A stretch of 21,855 nucleotides of DNA from Dunaliella salina (Eukaryota; Chlorophyta; Chlorophyceae; Chlamydomonadales; Dunaliellaceae), in the NCBI GenBank assembly GCA_002284615.2, contig MU069995.1, positions 99,979 through 121,833 of the forward strand, read 5' to 3'. Shown here in pieces: positions 9,996-20,243 of the stretch. The notes beneath the pieces are model-generated. The model saw only the letters and a program-made list of their open reading frames with translations. It was not told the origin of the DNA and made no database searches. Positions within the stretch are counted from its first letter, which is position 1. Each line of letters opens with the position of its first letter. Both the position numbers and the translations under genes were made by a program.

Positions 9996-10135
9996 TAATG
10001 TTTGTTAAGGTCTTGACGGCATTGATACTGGAGTTTGGTGGAAGTTTTGAGAACCCTTTTTCAGGAAAGCCAAGCTTGCAGAGGGAATCAATCGTGTATG
10101 AGTCGTAAGCAGTTCCGGTACCTTAAAAAAGGAAA
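9996..10135 (-). pseudogene. Fragment of the C-terminal endonuclease tail of a Dualen-like LINE
   Basis: A minus-strand reading gives GTGTAYDSYTIDSLCKLGFP, ending in AVKTLTNIN. This aligns with the tail of the relic at 5811-6000 (DAGTIFNPHTLD, ending AVKTLTKID). It abuts, head to head, a plus-strand fragment of the same domain that starts at about 10136, so a rearrangement or inverted insertion joins them. Confidence 0.55.
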
Positions 10136-10665
10136 ATGTCGATCAATGTGCACCTCATAGAGATAAAGCTCTGTGAAGACGCAAGGCCAGAGCACCAGCT
10201 GAACGCGGCTCAGCAGCAGCATGCAGACCTTTGTAAACTTATTAACTTTAAAGCTAGACTAATTAGCGCGAAAGCTAAGACTATAGACCCTATCCTCCTG
10301 GGTGCCACCGGGCTGTTGGTGGATCTATTTACACTGAGCATACCCTTAAGCAATTCAAGCAACATTCAGCTAGGACTGAACCACCAATGTGCCACTGAGC
10401 TTGCTCAACAACTTCATACCCATTCTGTTCAATATGCCCACAAACTAGTTTCCATGTTACGGCATTGAAAATAAGAGACATTCCAGCCAAGCTCTACCAG
10501 GAGCTTCTAGTAACCCTCCAGATCCCCATTTGCTTTTTCTTTGTCATACCTTGTGGTGGAGGGGACTCACGGCTATTTTTGAAATGTGTCTCCTCTCCTT
10601 TAATTGATGTAGGGAGAGTTTCTCTGCCTACGTAGTTTTTTTCCTTTCTTTTCTTTGTATTGACA
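10136..10665 (+). pseudogene. Plus-strand C-terminal endonuclease and 3' end of a Dualen-like LINE
   Basis: A 110-codon plus-strand frame (10136-10468) carries NVHLIEIKLCEDARPEHQLN, the E-x-K half of a PD-(D/E)XK nuclease with E-I-K intact at 10160-10168, then QQQHADLCKLI and a tail ending HSVQYAHKLVS. It continues into the 3' end shared, inverted, with 8941-9200 and 4741-5495, ending in a T/C-rich stretch near 10665. The PD half is missing at the 5' side, so it is a 5'-truncated relic. Its tail differs from the AVKTLTKI type, which suggests a second sublineage. Confidence 0.65.
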
Positions 10666-10692
10666 CAGGAGCCTCCAAAAAGCATAACTTTT

Positions 10693-11327
10693 GGAATACA
10701 CGTGTCCGCCCTACTAAAAACTATATATTCGGAATCCTGGGATCAAAGGCTATCGATTGGTATATGTATGGGTCTGATCCGAGGAGGTGGGAGGGTGGTG
10801 GGGTGTTTGGCGGTGAAAATGGGCTTTTTGACTTTTTGGGACACCCCCTCCAGAACTTTTCCGGGCCATTCCTACAGAATTCTAAAGACACCATTGGATT
10901 CCTGAGCTCGAGAACTGTCTATTGGCACCCTCTTTGGGTAAATTGAGTAAAAGGGGGGGTCTATGTGCATGGCTGGGAGTCAGTGCCAAGCGTGCAAGGG
11001 TGTACAGGCAAACATGCGGCAATCAAGTTTAAACTTGACAACGTATGATGTGATTATGCATGGTGAAGTCAGGAGGGCAGTTAGTGGACTTGCAAGCCAG
11101 CTGTGGGTGCCTGGAAGGGCAGGCATGCATGGGCGTCCGCTGCTCAGTTTTTGTCCCATAACTCTGCAGCAACTCACTTTTACAGTCTGGTGAGTATGCA
11201 GATGGATAGCTATTTCAAAAAGGAGCAGATTGATACCCTTTTTGTCCGCGTAGGGTTACTGCATGGGGGGCTTTGGGGTGGGTGGGTGGGTCAGGGGGGT
11301 TCCACCCAGTTTTTGGACGTGTACTCC
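10693..11327 (+). mobile_element. Non-autonomous TIR element, copy 2
   Basis: The ends GGAATACACGT (from 10693) and ACGTGTACTCC (to 11327) are inverted repeats matching at 10 of 11 positions. The 635-bp body aligns with 773-1419 in the same orientation, including near-identical blocks CTATATATTCGGAATCC, TTGGCACCCTCTTTG and GTGGGTGCCTGGAAGGGCAG. It sits between the plus-strand LINE 3' end (10665) and the next minus-strand relic (11350). No transposase is visible. Confidence 0.75.
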
Positions 11328-11349
11328 TCTATTTTTTTTTCATGCTCCT

Positions 11350-11717
11350 GATTGACACTTTGTTATTGCGGTGTGTGCCTCGGAGGGATTTCATGCGTAG
11401 GCTCTAACCAGTTTTTTAGGTGGTTTTGTTCAAACAGGAGAGTTTGTTCAGGCTTGGTGTCTGAAGAGGATTTCAGCACAATATGTGTCCCTGGGATTCA
11501 CGTCTCTTGGTTGGCGGGTAAAGTCTCTGCTTTCAGGGGGTGCAACTATAATGCCATGAGAGCGGCCGGGTTGTGTATATGGTGGCTGTCCAGATGGGAA
11601 CACCCAATATCATATCCCGTGATGCAATGTTTCATCGGACAACAGGAATTTCCATCTCCAGGTGCACATCCTTCCTGTGTAGCATGCATCCATAGTAACA
11701 GTGTGTAGTCCAAAGTC
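11350..11717 (-). mobile_element. Dualen-like relic, right part before the LINE insertion
   Basis: The segment aligns with 5985-6290 of the larger relic. Shared blocks are GAGAGTTTGTTCAGG, ACTATAATGCCAT, GTGGTTGTCTCGATGG versus GTGGCTGTCCAGATGG, and GAATTTCCATCTCCAGG. It is the region from the PD motif to just after the zinc finger, read on the minus strand, with the Asp codon of the PD motif disrupted. The rest of this copy resumes at 14406 beyond the inserted LINE. Confidence 0.7.
11704..11717. repeat. Left target-site duplication of the plus-strand LINE
   Basis: TGTAGTCCAAAGTC here is identical to 14406-14419. The uninterrupted equivalent near 6275-6290 (CCATAGTCTCCTTTGCTGG) runs straight on, as expected for an empty site. 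Confidence 0.85.
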
Positions 11718-14405
11718 CGTGGGTAGCTGCCCTGAAAGCACTCACAATCGAAGACCTGGACTATTGGACGGCATCAGCAGAGGGGTACAATCTGCTCTTT
11801 GGGTTGTACGCGGGGTGGCACAGCGGGTGGCTTCTCGCTGGACAGGAGGCTCAGGTGCTACAGCTCGGGATATGGCAGTGGCATTAGGGCGCAACAACCC
11901 GCCCCCTGAACAGCAATTCCGACAAGGTGCTGAGTCTCAGTGGTTGCCTGAAGCTGATGCTTTGGATCTGCCTGATGCTGCTACCTTATACTCTGTTGTT
12001 TGTGAGCACATCCGTAGATTAAATGCTAGGACACCCCCTGGTTTTGATGCTATTGTGGCTCCGTTCATTAAATATGCTGTGAAAAGGGTCCCAGCTGTGA
12101 ATGGTAGAGGCACAGATAGGATAAATGTCTTAGCTCCTTACATTGCGCGTCTGTTTGCTGCCATGATGGAGAAAGCTGAGATCCCTGCTTGCTGGAAAAC
12201 AGCCAAAATTACTCCTCTCTACAAGAAGGGCTCTGTTGTGGATCCAGGGAACTATCGCATGCTTGCCGTTAGTGGTACCCTGTACAGACTGTCCGCGAGC
12301 GTGTTGAGGGAAGTTGTCACAGGGTGGTGCAGAGATAAGAACAAAATTCCATACACGCAATACGGTTTCTATCCTGGCCGTAACACTTTGCAGCCCATTT
12401 TTATTCTGCGGCACTTGCAGCATGCTGCTCAGGTCAAGCGTCCTAATCGCCCCAAGATTGCATGCGGCATTTATTGACTTTAAGCAAGCTTACGACACAA
12501 TTCCCAGGGAAGCTCTTTGGAGGCACCTTCAGTGCAGTCGTATGCCTACATGCCTGTTGCATATCATTAAGAACATGTATGCTAATGACGAGTACATCTT
12601 GGTGGATGGCACCAAGCAAGCTTGGGTGCGCCCTCTTTTTGGAGTTAAGCAAGGCTGCCCGCTTTCCCCCCGGCTGTTTTCCCTGGACATCAATGATGTG
12701 GATTGGGTGGCAGAAAATGTGCAAGGGGCAGTTACAGGTGCAAGCGATCTCCANGTTACGCATATGCTGTATGCAGACGATCTGTGCCTTACCAGTAACC
12801 AGCCTGGTCAGCTCCAGTTGATGTTGGATAGGTTGCACGCTTATGCTCGGCGGAAAGGATTGGTGATAAATGCTGCCAAGTCTGAGATTGTGCATTTTAA
12901 TTCTNAGGGCAATAATGTGCCAGTCTTAACTTTAGGTGGAGTGCGCTTGGCTTGTGCAGAGTCTTTCAAATATTTGGGCATGCTGTTCACAAAGCAGCGC
13001 AACCCTCAGGCCACTGCCGAACACATGTGCGCTCCTTTCNTGGCTGGATGTAGACGGATCAGGCAGTTTGCGTCAGAGTACCACTTGACTGACAGGCCGC
13101 ATACCATGCTCTGGCTGGCTAAAGCATATGCTCTCCCTGCTAGCATGTATGCTTGTCAAATCTGGGGCACTAGATATATGAATAAGGTGCTGAATGGGAC
13201 TGCCCTGTACAAACTTTGTACCTGTGCTTACTGAAGCGCTTCCTTGGGGTGAAGCGTACCACTCCTAAATGGTCTGTTCTTCTGGAATGTGGTCATGAGC
13301 CTTTGCAGTTTTATTGGACATAAGCTGTTTATCTCGTAAATGTTGGACTTCAGAGTTGTTGGCAGCATGTAATGGCTTGGACAGGTGCAATATGTTTATT
13401 CAATGTGTGCGTTCAGGGCAGCCAGTAGCACTGAAGGATTTCGTTGTTGATCTGAGAAAAAGGCTATGAGGTGTTTGGAATGCGGCTGCCTTGGCAGAGC
13501 ACAATGAGCGTGTGAACAAATTAGCCAAGTATCATCACTGGGTGGCACTCCCTTTGAAGCCTTTGGCTGCTCATGGAGCGCCCTTTTTTGTCCCTAGGTA
13601 TTTGCATCTTGATTTAGGCAAGCATACGCTGAGAAACATCGCACGCTTTCGATTGCATGCACACACCCTAAGAGTTGAGACATCACTTTGGCAGGAGCAC
13701 ACTTCAGTTTGTGATAAATGTGACCTAGGAGGACTTCAAGATGAAAAACATGCTGTGTTCCTTTGTCCTTGCGGTCCTGTGTGTTCTCTTAGAAGGACTT
13801 ATGAACATCTCTTTTCTGTTTCCCCTCTGCTCACAGAGTTCTTCAAGACAAGACAGGCGCTTTTTACTACACTCAGGCTAGTTCTGAGGATGTCTTTCAT
13901 TTCTTACAGGACCAAACTAATGAGACTTATCGTCTTATCTCTAATCTCATGGATATTTATTCTTTGGATGGAATTGCTGTAGTTCCTTCCATACCATAAA
14001 ACATCGCAATAGGGTGTTGGAGTTTCGAGGAGACTGTTTGCCAAACATCATGCAAATCTGCATTTGACCATCTCTTTCCTTGCACTCTGTTCTCTGAACA
14101 TCTGGAGTTACGAGTCAAACATATGAGCATTCAGGTTAAGACTTCTCGTGCCATTTTCTTAGTGCTTACTTGGAGAATCTCTGCTTTATGTGGTACTTTG
14201 AGTGCATGTTTCTTAACAGTTGACATTTCTATACACATTTTCGAAGACTTATCTAGTTCCAGGTCTGTGTTTCCGCTCAGCTGCCCTCGTAGGCGGATAT
14301 AGCGATGTAACCTTACCTTACCTTACCTTTGGATGGAACAGTTCATCAGGCCGAGCAGCCAAACAACCTGGCTGAAGGTCAAACCCAATTGTAACCTTGT
14401 AACCT
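11718..14405 (+). mobile_element. 5'-truncated non-LTR retrotransposon (LINE) with 14-bp target duplication
   Basis: 2688 bp are bounded by the perfect 14-bp repeat TGTAGTCCAAAGTC. The element begins within the region ahead of RT, so the endonuclease is lost by 5' truncation, as is usual for target-primed reverse transcription. It ends after roughly 400 bp of 3' UTR with a TTGTAACC-TTGTAACC tail; an earlier (ACCTT)n run lies at about 14307-14330. It is inserted into a Dualen-like relic, so it is the younger of the two. The 14-bp duplication is still identical on both sides. Confidence 0.85.
11720..13998 (+). pseudogene. LINE reverse transcriptase ORF, frameshifted
   Basis: Coding similarity runs through the whole stretch but changes frame. 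About 11720-11880 (frame 2) reads like pre-RT sequence; 11885-12455 (frame 1) carries ARTPPGFDAIVAPF, ITPLYKKGS and GFYPGRNT (12364-12387); 12455-13234 (frame 2) carries FIDFKQAYDT (12470 on), GVKQGCPLSPRLF and the catalytic YADD box at 12770-12781, then FKYLGMLF. After a further shift, LKRFLGVKRTTPKW follows. A C-terminal finger C-x2-C-x11-H-x4-C lies at 13710-13766, and coding similarity ends near 13998. These are the canonical RT palm blocks and the LINE C-terminal zinc knuckle. Three or more frameshifts and internal stops make it inactive. Clade is not assigned. Single undetermined bases lie at 12754, 12905 and 13040. Confidence 0.8.
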
Positions 14406-14610
14406 TGTAGTCCAAAGTCTCCTTAGCTTGTTGCCTCACCACAAATGCTGAGAGCTTAGTGATGACGATCCATGTCCATTTAGTTTATGTGTGGGTTGAT
14501 ACACTTGAGAATGGTATGTAATGTGCTATCAGGTGCACCTCATTGATCAACGAGCTCGTTGTTGACCATGGTGCAAAGGAAGGGCAAGTGGTCACGGCTG
14601 TCTTGCCGAC
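14406..14610 (-). mobile_element. Dualen-like relic, left part beyond the LINE insertion
   Basis: Starts with the right copy of the target duplication (14406-14419) and continues the relic interrupted at 11717. Blocks matching 6280-6430 are GTCTCCTTAGCTTGTTGCC, AATGCTGAGAGCTTAGTGATGA and GTGCTATCAGGTGCACC, the last covering the zinc-finger region. A perfect 14-bp palindrome CAACGAGCTCGTTG (14548-14561) lies in a short stretch absent from the other copy. Confidence 0.7.
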
Positions 14611-14736
14611 TCATCATGCAGGCCTCTCAAGCAAAAGGAGATGCCAGGCACCACCAGCGTGCACGGCGTGATCCACAGTTGGAGCGATTGGCCAATAGGT
14701 TAGTAATGATTAAAGCATGGGTTCCATCAGCGTGAG

Positions 14737-14800
14737 GAAAAAAAGAAAAAAAGAAATTCATGCGGGCAAGATATCACTCCCTATTTCTCGCAACAATCAC
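14737..14800 (-). mobile_element. Possible further Dualen-like 3' terminus
   Basis: An A-rich stretch followed by ATTCATGCGGGCAAGATATC and ACTCCCTA resembles the terminal sequence at 4741-4800 and 8945-9000 (A/G-rich, then TGCAGGCAGAGAAACTC and TTCCTAC). The match is weaker and short, so this is a tentative truncated copy. Confidence 0.4.
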
Positions 14801-15398
14801 ATGAAGCCCTAAAGGTAGGTAAAAGTGGTCCTCAGCACTTTCGCCTGGAGTGCCTCAGTCCTCAAGCAGTGTTGGATTATCCATGCAACACATTTTAATC
14901 CATTTCAAATCCAAGTCGGTACTACCTGATTCATTTACTTTCTATTAAGCAAATTGCAAATGCATCAAAAAAAGAATCATTGGTTAGATGCAATGCCATG
15001 TCACCCTGCAAACCTTGCCTGATGTTCGTCGCTGGATTCAACCCTAATCCGAAGACAGAGAGGTGCAAGGACATCATTCAACAGGGAAAAAGGAAAGTGT
15101 CATTGTGACCTGGGCACTCATTCAGCAGTGTGGAAATGAAAGTGTTGTCAAAAACGTGTGCTCGTTCCACAAACATGCACATACGGGGCACAGCCTTGCA
15201 ATGCACACCAGATGTTTCAAGAGACAGCTGCCTTCAAATTGCTGGACGAATAATTCCTGAAGCAGCGCCCATCTTTATCGGCTGGGATTCATGCAGATTG
15301 GGGGACAAATGCACCCTTCGACAGAAAGAGGGACAGCACATGCCTTAACGTTTGCATGATGACTTCTGCCACAACCAACTACACAGCAGGATAGGAAC
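14801..15398. other. Gene-free stretch downstream of HYPK
   Basis: Only short unrelated open frames occur, and I recognise no domain. As the minus-strand HYPK gene ends at 15399, this region should hold its 3' UTR and poly(A) site. I could not identify a clear polyadenylation signal. Confidence 0.5.
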
Positions 15399-16574
15399 TT
15401 AAATGAATGAGCTGAGAGTTGCAGATAAGTTCCCAGCATTTTCCTTCAATCGCCTCTCTGCTAATTTTTTGTCGACTTCAAATTCCTGAAAAATGTGGGG
15501 CAAGGTGAGAGCACATGTTAGAAAGTGTTTACAAGCCGCATTATGGACGAGAAAGCATGGTTTTGGACAAGTCAATTTCCTGAATTGCGCCAGCACAAGA
15601 GAAGCACCAGCAAATATAAAACAGTGGTTGCCCGCCAAAAGTGGGGCACTGCCAGGCACTGAGATTCGACCATTTTCCATCTCCTTCTTATGTCCAACAC
15701 ATTGGGCTGTAGTGTCCAAACGCGTGGTTCCAATTATCATGATCAAATGCAGCAAGCATTGGTGCAGCTGCAAGCTTTGGAGCAGCTACTCATTCTTCCC
15801 TGATCACATACTGCTGCTGTGTCTGCCTTCGTGTGCATGAGCATGCTTATGCAGGAGCCCTTGGAATGTTGTCTAACCATTCTAACAGGGTTGCACCAAC
15901 ATTTTGCCCCAAGAATATGTGGAAATCATGGGCTGCACGTGCACATGCACTGCTCTTGCACTCGTCCCATGACAAAAAAAGTCTTGCGCTTTATTGCGTG
16001 TCGTTGCAGGACCATTGACCACACCAAACCTGCTTGCACTTGAACTGCACCTGCAGAAGTGCAGGCAATATTCATGGGCATGAGACAGGACAAAGCAGAA
16101 ATCCACCCCAAAACAAGGCAACGCACATGTGCTACAAGCTCGACATCCTCTTTGGCGACCTTGACGGCTGCCAGCTCCCTTTCTCGCTGCTTGGCAGCCT
16201 CTTTTCCTGCTTGCTGTGAGGAGGAGAAGCTGGCCATGGCCTGCGATGTTCATGCAGATTGTTGTATGGCACAAGGAGCTGTAGCATGAGCTGCCTGGAT
16301 AATGTACATTGACTGCGCCCTTAGTTCAGCAAAGGTCTCAGCCCTTACAAATCAAAACTGAATTATGCACGCAGCTCCCCAGCAAGCTCACATGGGAGCA
16401 AGCATGTCCACGCAGTCCACTCTCACCCACCTTTTTGGCCTTATTCTCGTCTACCATCTTCTCCTCTGGCACCCGTTCCATTGATCCCATTTTGCTGTCC
16501 TGCTCTGCTTTGGAGAGCTGCACAGGCTCAGCAATCTGCTCCTGAGCATCATCAGCATCATCACAGGCGCCCAT
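15399..16574 (-). CDS. HYPK: HYPK homologue (huntingtin-interacting protein K family), three exons
   Basis: HYPK proteins bind the NatA N-terminal acetyltransferase complex at ribosomes, modulate its activity, and have chaperone-like, aggregation-suppressing behaviour. Exons on the minus strand are 16574-16431 (48 codons), 16240-16127 (38 codons) and 15485-15399 (28 codons plus TAA). Both introns (190 and 641 bp) are GT-AG and phase 0. The 114-residue product is close to the usual HYPK length. Residues 1-48 are acidic and charged. Residues 49-86 contain AMASFSSSQQAGKEAAKQRE and AAVKVAKEDVELVAH, the conserved helical segment. Residues 87-114 give EFEVDKKLAERRLKENAGNL, the hallmark UBA-like C-terminal domain. 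The ATG at 16572-16574 is chosen because the open frame above it offers only a GTG. It is divergent from the CAT gene, and no defects are visible. Confidence 0.88.
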
Positions 16575-16890
16575 TGTGGATTGAAAAATCTGATGTCCCG
16601 GCACTCAAGATTCCGCCCAATTTCTGAACAATCAATTTTTTCAATTTGAAAATTCGAACGTCAGCTATTTAGCTCCATCAGTGGCAACTGCACTTGCATG
16701 TTTTGCACAATCCCTTTACAATTACTTGACTCCTTTTTCAATTTTGAAATACAGAAAATGAGACGACGCTGGTTAACATTACAAATGCACACATGATTTT
16801 GAATTGCATGTAATCCCACAGCAACACCTCCAAGCAGTGCCCCATAGCAACATCTCCAAGTAGCCTCTGGATTCATCAGGAGAGCCTGCC
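16575..16890. promoter_or_regulatory. Shared divergent promoter region of HYPK and CAT
   Basis: 316 bp separate the HYPK start codon (minus) from the CAT start codon (plus), so both promoters and 5' UTRs must lie here. Two A/T-rich inverted motifs stand out: TTTTCAATTTGAAAA (16638-16652) and TTTCAATTTTGAAA (16736-16749), each with TTTCAA/TTGAAA arms. They could be binding sites. No canonical TATA box is assigned. Confidence 0.5.
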
Positions 16891-19800
16891 ATGATGTCTC
16901 CACCAGACTCACTGCCCAAGCCCAAGGAGAAGTTGCGGCACAAGGTGATTGTGTACGTGATTTCTCAGCGCTGCATTCCCCATTGCCATTTGCAGTACGA
17001 TGTGCTCAGCATGCAATTGATGCATATCTTTGTCTTGTGAGCAGGAAGAATGTGTTTCTTCTCATGTGACGATCATTTTGATCTGGAAATCAGAGCCACA
17101 TTGGCCTGCGCTGTGCCTTCTGCTCCTGCAGTTCAAGCGCAAAGCATTTGTCATCCGCAGCATGGCAGACATTCAGGATAGGTCTGCGAGTGGTCATGAG
17201 CTGAAGCGGTAAGTGCTCGGTCAGCTGGCGATTTCGCTTGGCTTAGCTTGCTGGCAGTGTCATGCTTGCAAGCACATGATTTGTGCAAGGCCCTGCTGCG
17301 CAGCTGTAGCAATGAAGAGTGTGTTAGAGACATCCTTTTCTCTGCGGGCGCTTTTTCTTGCACTGCATTTCTTCTCTAAACTAATGCTTTTGCCAGCAAG
17401 TGCGCAAGTCAATTGTTTGAACAGCGTGCTTTGGCAGGAGCTGGGAGATTTGACTGCCACAGTCCCTCTCGTGCAACCCAATGTGTATTTGCCTGCCGGT
17501 GCTCAACTCCAGGCCACGGACATGTTGGCCTGCTAGGGCCCACTTTTCAACACCCTCAACCTAGTACCTGCATCCCTTGCACACGCACACCCACATCCCT
17601 GTGCCAACTTGGGCGCCCATCTCCCTCCTTCCCCACCACCACACTCGCACCTCCAGGGTCTTCAATGCCACGGATTTGGTGATGCTGGGCGTGGGCTGCA
17701 CTGTTGGTGCTGGCATCATGGTGCTCACAGGGGTTGCAGCACGAGACACAGCTGGGTGAGTGTGCAAGCTATGCTTGTAAACATGTATTTATGTATAAGT
17801 GCAAGCCTTGTTTGCAAGCCTGTATCTGTGAAAGTACAAGCCTTGCTTGCAAGCCTGGACTTGTGTTTTGCCATGAGCGTGCGCACACTCTTGGGTGTGC
17901 GAATGCAGATGCGTGCTTTCATACTTCGAGTGCTTGCCTCTGCTCATGTTTGTGTTCTTTCAATCGAGATTGGTTGGAGCTGAGTGAATGACCAGGCTAG
18001 GCCTGTGTGTTTGTGGTGCTACAAGGTTAGCAGGGGTGTACAAGATTGTCAATTTGTACTCATGTGCTTCCAATTGTGTTGTTGCCAATCGTCTTCAAAT
18101 TGGCTCATTTTCAGGTTCTTACTTGAAGGTGAAAAAGCTCCACGTTGCTTTGTGTAAGTACTTAGTGCCTCTCTGGAGGGGGGGCAAAAGCTTCGGGGTC
18201 ATAGACTACGTAAAGTAGTTCCTCCCTGTTCTTGAGAAAGAAGCCATTTTAAGCATCACAGATCGCCCCCAGCCGGCACTGAAGCAGGGCTGCACATACC
18301 CTTGTCCTCGTGTAGGGGTCTGAGGCTCAGTTTTCTGTCTCGTGGGGTGCTGGGGGTTCGTAATGGGCCCTATGGACTGGGATTCCGCTCTTTCCCTTGC
18401 AATGTACGCAGCCCGACAGCACGCGCAGACTTTTGAAAGCACCCTAACTGAGCTGTAATGCACACAATAGTCCCCCACTCCGCCCCTCCTTTTGGGGCAC
18501 ACACTGCCATGACTGTGACCATACCTGCAGACCAGGGGTGGTCATCTCATACGCCATTGCTGGTTTTGCTGCGCTGCTGTCCTCCCTGTGCTACGCCGAG
18601 TTTGCGGCAGACATCCCGGTGGCAGGCGGTGCCTTCAACTACATTGGCCTCACGTGAGTCGGGGGTTTGCCACATCAGCTGTCAGCAATCGGCTATAGCT
18701 TGCAGACCAAGGCTTATGTCCAGTGCCAGGATAGCATGGTGTGCATGCACAAAAAAAAAGCCTGGATGGCTGCTGATGAGAGTCAGCGGTGTGCACGCAC
18801 ACAGGCCATTCTCACATGCTTGCCTCACTAACACTTCCACAAAGAGGCCATGCTCGCGCATGCCCCACTACAGCTTTCGCACACAGGCCATGCTTACGCG
18901 CAAGCCTGACTGATGCTTTCGCACACAGGCCATGCTTACATGCTTGCCGCCCTAAGGCTTTCGCACAGAGGCCATGCTCGTTGCATGCCCCAATACAGCT
19001 TTCGCACACACGCCATGCTCACATGCATGCCTCACTAACACTTTCATACACTGGTGCAATCCCCTGCTCGTGCGTTTGTGCACCAGTCTCTCATGCTGTG
19101 TTAATCACCCAGGCAGGGCTCTCTCCGTCTGGCTCCCCTAATCTGGATCCTTCGCTGTTAAAAATATGGGACAAGGGTTTGACAAATGGTCCCCTTGTTG
19201 AAGAGGGACAACTCTCCATCCCTATCTGATGATGATCCATCGAGGGTGTGGTCACCCAGCTTGATAGTCTTTGTTGTGCTTGTGGCAAGCCTACTTGCAA
19301 AATCCAGCGAGGGTGTGGGAGCTCTGCTAGTGTTAACCATGCCACTGCGCACACCCAGCTAGCTGCAGAGCTCGGCAGGCTTGTTACAATTGTGTCAAGA
19401 GTCAATGGAAGCATGCACACCCTGCTACTGCCCTACACCATGCAGCACATTGAGTGCCTCGCTCCAAAGACGATGTGCCCCCACATCCATGTCTTGCCTC
19501 CTGGTGGCCACATCTTTTGCCGTTTGCTTGCCACAATCTGCCCCTTCCCACAATCTGCCACTTGCCACAGTCTGCCTCTTGCCACAATCTGCCTCTTGCT
19601 ACAATCTGCCTCTTGCTACAAAATCTGCCTCTTGCCACAATCTGCCTCTTGCCACAATCTGCCTCTTGCCACAATCTGCCTCTTGCCACAGTCTGCCTCT
19701 TGCTACAATCTGCCTCTTGCCACAATCTGCGTCTTGCCACAATCTGCCTCTTGCCACAATCTGCCTCTTGCCACAATCTGCCTCTTGCTACAAAATCTGC

Positions 19801-20163
19801 CTCTTGCCATTTGCTTGCCACAAGCAGCCATGCGTCTTGACTGAGTGGCTCTTTTCTTGCTTGCCACAATCTGCCTCTTGCTTAGGGTTGGCCATGTATG
19901 CACGCCATGTATTTCATTTTTCACCTGCCAAAAAGCTGATATGTATGGCATACCTGTGCGGAACTGGCCAACCCTACTCCTGCTGGTCAGTGCCAGCTTG
20001 GTGATATATAAGCACACCCTGGTGCTCTCCACACATCCTCCGTCTCTCACATGCGATGCTTGCCTGCAGGTTTGGCGAGTTCTTTGCTTGGTGCGTCGGA
20101 ACTGGAAGTCCCGTTGTTGCTGGCTGGCTCAGCATAGAGTGGATGGTGGATGCCTGCAACCTG

Positions 20164-20243
<80 letters not shown>

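Noticed and set aside
14307..14330. (ACCTT)n run as the 3' end of the LINE
   Set aside because: The exact 14-bp target duplication places the end at 14405, after the TTGTAACC repeats. The sequence between also does not align with the host relic.
15493..15840. Plus-strand 115-residue frame opposite HYPK intron 2
   Set aside because: It overlaps the HYPK intron, shows no recognisable motif and has no supporting splice context.
19528..19813. CRISPR-like array
   Set aside because: The 17-bp units are directly adjacent with no unique spacers, and the array lies in an intron of a eukaryotic gene.
19402..19869. Minus-strand repetitive frame rich in Arg/Leu/Trp/Gln/Glu/Ala (RGRLWQEAD-type)
   Set aside because: It is the antisense reading of the 17-bp minisatellite inside CAT intron 4, interrupted by 19-bp variants.
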